Source: Siphonodentalium dalli
Taxonomy: Eukaryota; Mollusca; Scaphopoda; Gadilida; Siphonodentaliidae
NCBI GenBank assembly: GCA_032622095.1
Contig: CP136068.1
Coordinates: 158,481,465-158,545,464 of the forward strand
Direction: 5' to 3'
DNA: 64,000 bases
Positions within the stretch are counted from its first letter, which is position 1. Each line of letters starts with the position of its first letter. Shown here piece after piece: positions 55,691 through 64,000 of this stretch. The notes below the pieces were generated by a model. The model had not been told where the DNA came from, did not search any database, and worked only from the letters and a program-made list of their open reading frames with translations. The translations under genes and the position numbers were made by a program.

Positions 55691-56106
55691 CTCAAAGTTA
55701 GCCACCTTGGAGTTAGCCACCGTTTTTGGGGTACACTGTGGTCGGTGACCTTGTATTATTTAATTTGATGTTTCAGCATCAATTGCCGCAATTCCCAATC
55801 CGTTGTGAAAATAAAGATAAGTACATTTACTCTTAGTCCCTAGTCCAATGCTTCTTCACATAAAATTAATGTAAACAACATTGGGGTTAATATTTATGTA
55901 ACTTCGGAAACCTATTGTGAATAATTAATAATGAATTAACCACCGCATTTCGCATTTAATTCTCAGAATCCTGGATGATGCTAAACATAAACATAATTAC
56001 CATGACCTAATCGGCGTTCAATATAAATTGGGGAAAACCTAACTATTGGGAATGGGAGTGTTTGGGTAACCTAGGTTCTCTGAATCTTAAAGATGCATAA
56101 TCCGAA
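55691..56106. other. Spacer ending in a TTAAAG family 1 end
   Basis: Unrecognised sequence, then TTAAAGATGCATAATCCGAA at about 56087-56106, the terminal repeat of TTAAAG family 1, which holds the next insertion. Confidence 0.5.
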
Positions 56107-56506
56107 TTAACCCTTTACCCAACAGAACGGCCCTGTGCCAATGCATTCTCTTATATATGCGAGTCGACCATAGGTCGCCTCGCATATATAAGAGAATGCA
56201 TTGGCTTAACACATTAAAAATTATAAAATTGTTAAAGAATGTAAGAAAAAATAGTAAAAAGTGTTAAAAAAAGATGTTTTTTAGGCCAATGCATTCTCTT
56301 ATATATGCGAGGCGACCTATGGTCGACTCGCATATATAAGAGAATGCATTGGCACAGGGCATAACTGTAACCATCACAATGTGGTCAATGGGCCGGTTCC
56401 AATGATATCCATATTTGTATGGTTTTATTGAGACAGACCGAAGATATTTTAGGCTGTTGAAGCTTTATTTGGCCGGTTTTGGCCGGTTTGTTGGGTAAAG
56501 GGTTAA
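56107..56506 (+). mobile_element. 400-bp piggyBac-like palindrome element, copy 2
   Basis: Exactly 400 bp including both TTAA flanks, with palindromes at 56137-56205 and 56285-56353. It is inserted in the TTAA of the family 1 end (ATAATCCGAATTAACGCT); the final CGCT resumes after the right TTAA. Confidence 0.93.
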
Positions 56507-57346
56507 CGCTTTGGTACAGATTTATTGATCAATTTGGCATTGACTGTTTTGTTCACGTAGATAAATTAACACAAAATCAAAGACTTGAATTATTTCTTGG
56601 CAAATTTCCTACTTTTATTCATACAGACGTGGATGTTCGCGATTGGATAAGATTCTTCGTCAAATCAACTAGGTATTTGTGGGACTTATGGACAAGTCGA
56701 TCGCCCCAACCTGCTATTGGTGAAAACCATACATAGACGTTCATAGACACGACATATATATTCACTATTCAAAAACAACATTGATGACTCGACAATAATA
56801 ACAATGTTAATTAATATGTGTCTAGTACATATTACATTATAACATACATACGAATTACAGTATATAGATACAATTATAGACAGTAGCTAAGCTCCAGTTC
56901 CAGGAGCTTACTGATGCGCGCCACAATACACAGGCATTACTTTAATCCGGCGCCATTTATTTTCATCTCGCAAATCGATGATGACCTTGCGCATGTAAAT
57001 ATGTTGCTTTAGATTTGTATCTTGCCTCACCATGTATTGTTTCTCCTTTTTGTTTAAATTTTTTTTTTTTTTAACTAATTAAAACTATTTTTTGTATTTT
57101 GTATTTTTTTTCCTTTTCTTGATGTAGATTTTGTTTTTTTTTCATGTCAATTTTGTTTTATACCTTTATACCACATTTGTTTAATTACTTCATTGGTTTT
57201 TTTTCTTCTTTCGATTTAATATTTCCTTTTTTCTTGCACTTTCATGTTTGATTAGAGATTATTTTGTATATCTTTATGTAATTGTGTTAGTTTCCTGTGT
57301 TTGTATGAAACTCTCCATGTATGGAGGAAAGAAATAAATATATATA
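56507..57346 (+). mobile_element. 3' end of a LINE-type retrotransposon
   Basis: The reading frame 56507-56733 (YRFIDQFGIDCFVHVDKLTQ .. RFFVKSTRYLWDLW) looks like the extreme C-terminus of a LINE reverse-transcriptase polyprotein. It is followed by a T-rich untranslated region and a GGAAAGAAATAAATATATATA tail, as in LINE 3' ends. It is 5'-truncated, as expected of target-primed insertions. The subfamily is not determined. Confidence 0.55.
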
Positions 57347-57780
57347 TAATCCGAATTAACGCTCGCAAATTACTATTTCCTTGGTTTCTGGGGTAAAAAA
57401 TTATTGATTCAAGTCTAGGAACCCACCTATCAAAGTTCAGAGTGATCAGATATAAATTTTTGAAATCTATTATTTTTCACCACCGATAATTTTAAGTGGC
57501 CCAGTAAAAGATTGATGAGAAGACGGTATCAGTCCAAATTGCAGATGAAGATGGATAACTCTAAAATCAAATTTTTTTGTCAGATATTTGACAAACCAGC
57601 AAAATTTCGTTGAACAAAATGTTGATAAATAACATGTTTTGGGAAATTTTATACTATAATTGACTGTGGTTAGCATTATTTTTGGGCAATTAATCAATTG
57701 TGATAACTGGAGCGGCATTTAAAAAAATGTTGTTGTTGGAATCTGATGATATGGGGACCATCAAATCGAATTGAGTGCCT
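57347..57780 (-). mobile_element. TTAAAG family 1, copy E
   Basis: It begins ATAATCCGAATTAACGCTCG directly after the LINE tail, lacking its first ~12 bases, and ends ..AATTGAGTGCCTT. The interior aligns with copies A-D. Confidence 0.8.
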
Positions 57781-58014
57781 TCGCAATCTTACAAATCTAT
57801 AAGAGAAGCAGATAACATGATGGTGGCGATTTCGTAATCTGTAACATTTTCAATTAGCCTGGAAAATTTATTAAAATAAAACATTTAGATTGAGTCAAAA
57901 TGTGTATACTGGCTATTATATACATACAAATGGTTTAGAAATGTCAATTTATTGTTATTGAACCAAAGCAGATAACCTATAGAAGACTGTTGATCCTGGA
58001 TATCAGCAATGTCT
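57781..58014. other. Spacer
   Basis: No recognised feature. Confidence 0.4.
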
Positions 58015-58395
58015 GATTACCTGTTAACGATTTAGGGTTTCATGGAGATCTGATGATAATCAGAGCGGTAAATGCTGATCACCTGTTAACGAACTAAGGG
58101 TTTCATGGAGATCTGTTCATATTCAAAGCGGTGACTGCTGATCACCTGTTAACGAATTAAGGGTTTCATGGAGATCTGATGATATTCAAAGCGGTGAATT
58201 CTGATCACCTGTTAATGAAGTAAGGGTTTCATGGAGATCTGATGATATTCAAAGCGGTGAATTCTGATCACCTGTTAATGAAGTAAGGGTTTCATGGGGA
58301 TCTGCTGATATTCTAAGTGGTGAATGGTGATTACCTGTTTACAAATTTAGGATTTTATGGAGATCTGATGATAATTTGAGAGTTTATTGCTGATT
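58015..58395 (+). repeat. 63-bp minisatellite, six units
   Basis: Unit anchors (CCTGTTAAC and variants) fall at 58021, 58083, 58146, 58209, 58272 and 58335. Each has GGGTTTCATGGAGATCTG and ATTCAAAGCGGTGAAT. The outer units are the most diverged. Confidence 0.92.
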
Positions 58396-58725
58396 ATAAG
58401 CTTGAATCTTTTTTGTCTATATTTAAAGCCATGGATGGCCTTCGCTGTGGTTATTGCTGTTAAAATAGTCACATCAGTTAGAACTGCCGTAAACAGAAAG
58501 AATATCAAAATATATAGACAGGCCAATCATAAATATTGTGTAAATAGTATGTTAAGAACCTGACTTTTGTTTACATAATACAGCGTACACACTTGACAAT
58601 AATATACTTTTTGCACAAAATTTAATATTTGTATAAGAATAAAATATGTCTATATTTTAATATTCTTTCTGTTTATTGCAGTTTTAACAGGTCTGACTAT
58701 TTTAACAGCATACCCATCCATACCT

Positions 58726-59060
58726 TTAAACCAGACATTACTATATTTAAACCAGATGTTACTGTATTTAAACCAGGCATTACTATATTTAAACCAGACG
58801 TTACTATATTTAAACCAGACATTATTATATTTAAACCAGATGTTAATATATTTAAACCAGATATTACTATATTTAAACCAGACATTACTATATTTAAACC
58901 AGACATTATTATATTTAAACCAGATGTTACTGTATTTAAACCAGGCATTACTATATTTAAACCAGACATTACTATATTTAAACCAGACATTATTATATTT
59001 AAACCAGACATTACTATATTTAAACCAGATGTTAATATATTTAAACCAGACTTTATTATA
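58726..59060 (+). repeat. 21-bp minisatellite abutting the PP2D1 exon acceptor
   Basis: About 16 units of TTTAAACCAGACATTACTATA. Because 21 is a multiple of three and units lack stops, long frames are open on both strands, but these are not proteins. The last unit runs directly into TTATTATATTTCAG, the acceptor of the PP2D1 start exon. Confidence 0.95.
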
Positions 59061-59083
59061 TTTCAGGAACACCAGAAACCATA

Positions 59084-59323
59084 ATGACAGAATTGTCGAT
59101 AGAACCAGATATAACGATGCCATGCTGTTTATGTCAAATTTTCATCGATTTACGCGATTTAAATTTCCATCGCTCTTATCACAACGCTCTCAACACACTC
59201 AAATACAAGCCAGGAAGCAAGCCCAAAAATGTTGACTCGCTGCTCAAACGTCGTAACGTTATTCTGAAGAAACTACAAAATAGTTCCGACGGAAAGAGTC
59301 AACTTACCCCAAAGGAGATTCAG
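59084..59323 (+). CDS. PP2D1: PP2D1-like gene, first coding exon
   Basis: 80 codons. The acceptor TTATATTTCAG ends at 59066, 17 bases before the ATG, so a 5' untranslated exon lies upstream. The donor CAG|GTAATT is in phase 0. The N-terminus carries a C2H2-like finger, PCCLCQIFIDLRDLNFHRSYH (CxxC-x11-HxxxH), then a basic LLKRRNVILKKLQ helix. A short finger before a PP2C-like domain fits my recollection of vertebrate PP2D1. Identification rests on this layout and on exon 2, so the symbol is provisional. Confidence 0.75.
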
Positions 59324-59330
59324 GTAATTT

Positions 59331-59720
59331 TTTTACCCTGTGCCAATGCATTCTCTTATATATGCGAGTCGACCATAGGTCGCCTCGCATATATAAGAGA
59401 ATGCATTGGCCTAACAATTTTTTATCATTTGTTTTGAATAAATGTTTGTGACAATTTTTAGGACATAAAATAAAAAACATCCGTTACCCTGCAGGGAGCC
59501 CCACACATATATAGAAGCATATAGAAGAGTGTCGTCTGCTCATGTTTGTCTGGGGCTCTGTATGGGTGAAATTATAAAATTGTTAAAGAATACAAGAAAA
59601 AATTATTAAAATTGTAAAAAATTGTTAAAAAATTGTTAGGCCAATGTATTATCTTATATATGCGAGGCGACCTATGGTCGACTCGCATATATAAGAGAAT
59701 ACATTGCCACAGGGTAAAAT
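59331..59720 (+). mobile_element. Palindrome element next to the PP2D1 donor (intron 1)
   Basis: Bounded by TTTTACCCTGTGCCAATG and CATTGCCACAGGGTAAAA, with palindromes at 59342-59410 and 59640-59707. The interior contains a GAGCCCCACA..TGGGGCTC fold-back fragment and the usual AT spacer. The left palindrome starts 18 bp after the splice donor at 59324. Confidence 0.85.
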
Positions 59721-60132
59721 AATCCCGACTTAGCTCTTGTGTGTGATTTCTTGAGTGATTATAAAGGATAATATCACTAGAGCATTATGTCACTTTAACT
59801 AGAGCATTATGTATTAAAATTATGCTATCAAAGTTTATGCGTCATTTGTATAATGTTGGTATTATTCAGATTTCTGGTAATTCAGATGTTTATAGTGGAA
59901 TATAATAAACAGAATAAATACTTGATTGAACCGGTGATATGAAATAATACATGAGCGGTAGGGACTTTTTCGTAAAACAATTGAGCGTAAAGCGAATTAT
60001 TTCATGTCACTAGTTCAATCCTCTATATAATTTAGAGCTTCATATCCTCTCAATGGTGCTCATAGGCTTTACAATGATGTGCATTAATGGGAGACTGTAC
60101 CTAAATCCAGTAATTTGTGGGGCCATACATGT
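59721..60132. other. PP2D1 intron 1 sequence
   Basis: No recognised feature. Confidence 0.4.
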
Positions 60133-60482
60133 ATACCGCTATTCTCAAAGTAATTGACCAGAAAAACGGGGTGATACCCCGGTCATGACCGCGGTGATAC
60201 CGGTAATAAACGGTAGTGGTATCAAGACGGTCATGGCGGTGGAGTTACGGTATTGGGCGATAATGATACTGCGGTCTTTTAGCGGGCACCGCATTAATTT
60301 TGTTGAATACCGCGGTGATTTTCATGGAACTGTTTGAGGGGAGGTATTTACTCACACATACTTGTTCGCGTTAACAAGCGATATCAGTACCGCGGTATTG
60401 GAGGATACAGCGGTATAGTACCGCCATATTAACGGGGTGACACCACGTTATTGGTGGTCAATTACTTTAAGTATAGCGGTAT
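60133..60482. mobile_element. 350-bp short element with ATACCGCTAT ends
   Basis: ATACCGCTATTCTCAAAGTA..ATTGACCA and TGGTCAATTACTTTAAG..ATAGCGGTAT are inverted repeats of ~28 bp. Internal ACCGCGGT palindromes recur. No ORF. Confidence 0.85.
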
Positions 60483-60595
60483 GCTCAACATAAAATATCC
60501 AATAAAAGAATTAATATGAGTCAAGAATGAGAGTGAAATACAACCACGTGCACAAAGTACCAAGTATAAAAACCTAATAATTATAATGACAATGA

Positions 60596-60995
60596 TTAAC
60601 CCTTTACCCAACAGAAGGGCCCTGTGCCAATGCATTCTCTTATATATGCGAGTCGACCATAGGTCGCCTCGCATATATAAGAGAATGCATTGGCTTAACA
60701 CATTAAAAATAATAAAATTGTTAAAGAATGTAAGAAAAAATGGTAAAAAGTGTTAAAAAAAGTTTTTTTTTAGGCCAATGCATTCTCTTATATATGCGAG
60801 GCGACCTATGGTCGACTCGCATATATAAGAGAATGCATTGGCACAGGGCATAACTGTAACAATCACGATGTGGTCAAGGAGCCGGTTCCAATGATATCCA
60901 TATTTGTATGGTTTTATTGAGACAGACCCAAGATAATTTAGGCTGTTGAAGCTTTATTTGGCCGGTTTTGGCCGGTTTGTTGGGTAAAGGGTTAA
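60596..60995 (+). mobile_element. 400-bp piggyBac-like palindrome element, copy 3
   Basis: Again exactly 400 bp with TTAA at both ends and palindromes at 60626-60694 and 60774-60842. It is in the same orientation as copies 1 and 2, with very few differences visible. Confidence 0.93.
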
Positions 60996-61175
60996 AAGGT
61001 CTAAGCCATTTACTCATTTTCATTATAATTACCCTGTTGTTTTACTTCGTTCATAGATAACATTAGTATACTCTGCACTTATCTCTGAGACATATTCATT
61101 CATTTGTTGTATATTTTCTGTTGAAGAGAGTAGGAAATGACTTATAAAATAGATGGATTTAGCACATAGTCTCTC

Positions 61176-61385
61176 TTAACCCTTTCAGTGCCAAGTCCGA
61201 TTTTTGTATCATCCCATATTTCCTTGATCATTTTTCAAATTTATTGATTATAATAATGTGATACATTGATGGAAATTAAGAGCTCTTTCCATCAATGTAT
61301 CACATTATTATAATCAATAAATTTGAAAAATGATCAAGGAAATATGGGTTGATACAAAAATCGGACTTGGCACTGAAAGGGTTAA
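61176..61385. mobile_element. 210-bp near-perfect palindromic piggyBac-like element
   Basis: TTAA at both ends, termini TTAACCCTTTCAGTGCCAAG and its complement. The two ~100-bp arms are complementary almost throughout, meeting at TTAAGAGCTC. It lies in PP2D1 intron 1. Confidence 0.93.
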
Positions 61386-61746
61386 ACATGAATACAGAGA
61401 AATAAATAAATATTGTCCACGATATTTACATTTAAGTCTTGGAAAGATCTTTCGAAAAGATAACTCTTCAACCCAGATTTGAAATCTTTGAATGGTAAGA
61501 GGGAATCTTAATTTATCCGGGAGACAGTTCTATAAGATACGACTTACAACTGAAAAGCACAATTTCTATCTGTAACCAAACTGCATGTTTCGCCCCTATT
61601 GCAGTTTTCTTTGGACGATCTCAGACCCGATTTGCCAGCAACATATTGTAATAGTAAACTATAGATAGTTACATTGGGGATCGGCCATTCATACATTTAT
61701 AAGTCTGCATGAGAATTTTGAATTCAATGCGCTCTTCAATTGACAG

Positions 61747-62581
61747 GTGACAAACGATGCGTATGAATTACTGAAAGGGGATGTAGAGCAAACTGAACAC
61801 AGTCGTGTGATTCGTGAAGACATCAATACAGAAGTTTCCGGACTTGGGTTAAACTGTTCTTTGGACTGCGTCTATTCTGTTGGGATCTGTAGCCATGAGA
61901 ATCACAGATGGAAAAGTTCGATGGAGGACACGAAGGTATTCCAAGATAATTTCGGCGGTGATAAAAATAAATGTTTTTTCGCTGTATTTGATGGATACCA
62001 CGGTCGATTTGCTGCAGAGGTCGCTGCTAGTGAATTACATCGTCTTCTTTTACATGAGATTTCGAAGTTTGACACATATATCGAGTCAACGCATGCTGAA
62101 AATATGGCGGAAAAAACAGACATATCTCAGTATGAGTTTTCACAACCCGAGGATGAAAGTAATGAAATGCTACGAAACGAGAGCAGAACTATCGTTCAAC
62201 AGATCATGAAATTCTGTGAAGAAAAATATGAAAAACTCACTAAAAATGATGAGACATCAAGAAGCGCCAAAGGCAGTGAAAAAATTAGAAAAGAAGTGAC
62301 CAAGAGTCCTTATGCTAGAAATATGTCAGCAGCATTTCATAAAGTGTACAATCTTATCGATATTCTGTTGTCCTATGGGAAGGATGAATGCTCCCGTGTG
62401 AGGTGGAGTGGATGCTCTGCCGCCACGCTGGTAATACAGAACAATGACAAGATAGATAACTCTGATGTGGGGGCTGGTGGCAGAAGTGGGATTTTCACAG
62501 ATGGTAAAGCTGACACCGATGGAGAGTCTACTCATTCTGAGTCCTTGGCAGAACTAGGACAGATACATCTTGCCAATCTAG
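61747..62581 (+). CDS. PP2D1: PP2D1-like gene, second coding exon: PP2C-like catalytic region
   Basis: The acceptor CAATTGACAG ends at 61746 and the donor CTAG|GTAAAT follows 62581. It starts in phase 0 and ends in phase 1, residues 81-358 plus one base. PP2C motifs are present: HRWKSSMEDTKVF (MED at 139-141), CFFAVFDGYHGRFAAEV (161-171), a helical FHKVYNLIDILL, SGCSAATLVIQ, and IHLANLG at the end. In PP2C enzymes the acidic residues of MED and FDG bind Mn/Mg; both are kept, although DGHG reads DGYHG. A charged insert of ~100 residues separates the motifs. Whether the protein is an active Ser/Thr phosphatase is undecided. Confidence 0.82.
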
Positions 62582-63987
62582 GTAAATGTGAGACTGCAAA
62601 ATATTAATATTTTGAAATTCAGTAAGGTTTTAATCAAGCCTGCATGATCATATTGTGTCTGTCATTTGCAGAATGAGATCCCCAGAGGGTGAATTTAGTT
62701 ATGCTATCCCGCATGACAGGCTAGCATCACCAAATTCACCCTCTGGTGACCTCATTCTGCTTAGGCATCAACTGCTATGGGAGACCTAGGATCAGATTGA
62801 AGTTCCCCAGATTAAGATGGTGATGTTCACCCATTAGTCACCTCGATTATGCATTTTATCTTCTTCAAATTAGGGGATATAGAAACTTCCCAGAAGGGAA
62901 AAAGTAACTAACAACAATGCAGAATTATTTGGTGATGCTAGCCCACTGTGTTGGATAGCATCACTAAATTCACCCTCTGGTGACCTCATTCTGCAAATGA
63001 CAGATACACTAAATTCAGTAAGGTTTGAATATTAATTCTTTCTATACTAAATACTCATTGGCGAGGAGTCCCTTAGGAAATGTTCAGATGATAAGTTCAA
63101 CAAACGACCTTCGGTCATTTTTTTAACTTCTTATATGAACATTTCTCACCAATAAATATGAAATCTTCTGAACTTTTGTTATCTTTTTGTCTGTTTGTCA
63201 TCTGCTTTTATTACCTGAACATCTCTCCAAATGAATAATAGACCATTCCAATGTATACTTTTATAACTGAATGGGAGAATCCATTCACTATAGAAAGGGT
63301 TAAGGTAGAGCTATATTATTTTATTTTTTATTCTTGATGAAGAATATAGGCTGCTAATTAGCATCGGTTATCAGCTGAATTGAGGCAATTACCTAGACAA
63401 AAAGGAAATTTTGTCGGCTATAGTTTAGCCAAGGCAAATTTCAGAACCTGCCAATTTTTTGTCTGTAAAATTTAAATAAATTGCTGCAGATATTGTCTTT
63501 ATTGTAGAATGCCAAGGACTACTTGTATTTTGATAATCAGCAATTTTATGCCAGAGTCAGACCCAAACAAAGTCCCCATGATAATGGACCAAGTTCCCAT
63601 TATAAACAGAAGTTTAACAAGAAGACTGTGCATGGTAGATAAATTGATACTGGTCATGACAGGCACACACAAACATGCATGTCATTTGGGCTTTTTTTGT
63701 CTGACATTTTTGGTCAATCATTGATCATGACCGGACGCTTATTTCCAGACTTGAATATGTCTATTTATTAATTATATGCTCGCCTATAAAATAGTGGGAA
63801 ATTACCGAAAAGTAAATCGTTGTATTTATCTCTTAGAAGTCAAGGTCGATCGAGTGATTATTGTGTGCTACTGTCCACTAGCGGCATGATCAATCGATAA
63901 TTCTATATTTGAGATATTTCTTTCCAGACGCTCATGAGATATTTTGGTATTCTCTATATCTTTCATGAATTTCAATTTGTATTTCAG
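62582..63987 (+). other. PP2D1 intron 2
   Basis: It contains an inverted-repeat element at 62657-63008. No other exon fits; the small ORF at 63509-63724 has no protein-like feature. Confidence 0.6.
62657..63008. mobile_element. Inverted-repeat element in PP2D1 intron 2
   Basis: GTCTGTCATTTGCAGAATGAG and AGAGGGTGAATTTAGT.ATGC at the left return inverted at the right (CTCATTCTGCAAATGACAGA). The arm is present four times in two nested hairpins (62669-62760 and about 62920-62998). Confidence 0.8.
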
Positions 63988-64000
63988 GAAATACACATGC
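63988..64000 (+). CDS. PP2D1: PP2D1-like gene, start of third exon (cut by window end)
   Basis: The acceptor TTTGTATTTCAG ends at 63987. With the single base from exon 2 it reads G-N-T-H-A, so the junction spells ANLGNTHA. This matches the PP2C motif of the form AN(V/L)GDSRA, with Asn replacing the usual Asp. Confidence 0.7.

Noticed and set aside
56479-56736. Host gene exon
   Set aside because: The reading frame is followed by a LINE-type 3' tail and begins inside another transposon, so a retrotransposon end is more likely.
58629-59235. Long ORFs on both strands encoding FKPDITI or NVWFKYS repeats
   Set aside because: They result from a 21-bp stop-free repeat. The region lies before a splice acceptor and both strands are equally open.
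3618-60701. Recurrent small ORFs reading MHSLIYASRP, MHWPKK or CILLYMR
   Set aside because: All are translations of the 69-bp palindrome and flanks.
1-64000. tRNA, rRNA or other structured RNA genes
   Set aside because: None was recognised by eye. The many hairpins are transposon fold-backs and lack tRNA boxes. A covariance-model scan would be needed to exclude small RNA genes.

Overview
This is AT-rich, intron-containing, repeat-dense nuclear DNA from an animal. The spliced exons, a Ngaro-type retrotransposon, TTAA-flanked short transposons, and repeats built from GTCCGTCTGTCC or GTATGTATGTATG runs suggest an aquatic invertebrate, most likely a lophotrochozoan such as a mollusc. That taxonomic reading is an inference. 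No tRNA or rRNA gene was recognised.

Two host genes can be reconstructed, both on the + strand. (1) A seven-coding-exon gene spans 22117-38110. Every intron has GT..AG ends and compatible phase, and the exons sum to 2010 nt (669 codons plus stop). It encodes a secreted protein with a signal peptide, a short coiled coil and no domain I can name. (2) The 5' part of a PP2D1-like gene (PP2C-like phosphatase with an N-terminal C2H2-like finger) has exons at 59084-59323 and 61747-62581 and the first 13 nt of a third exon at 63988-64000; it runs off the window.

Layout: 1-6.3 kb, a 1.45-1.5 kb duplicated block around a 32-bp minisatellite, plus 113-bp repeats; 7.1-9.3 kb, a fold-back cluster of CTTAAG-centred palindromes; 10-20 kb, short transposons and a 4.3 kb satellite (52-bp-class unit) with a 626-bp higher-order duplication; 21-38 kb, the secreted-protein gene; 38-43 kb, decayed repeats, C2H2 zinc-finger remnants and one ORF of probable mobile origin; 44.26-50.94 kb, a Ngaro-like tyrosine-recombinase retrotransposon with complete A1..B1-A2-B2 split direct repeats but frameshifted genes; 52-57 kb, nested TTAA elements and a LINE 3' end; 58-64 kb, PP2D1.

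Two themes stand out. First, splice junctions of the secreted-protein gene are themselves tandemly amplified: about 24 copies of the exon 6 donor, four copies of the exon 7 start, an array of the signal-peptide exon acceptor, and a relic of the exon 6 start. Second, one 69-bp near-perfect palindrome recurs at least 21 times, inside several different TTAA-flanked element families, in the false exon 7 copies, and 18 bp after a PP2D1 splice donor.
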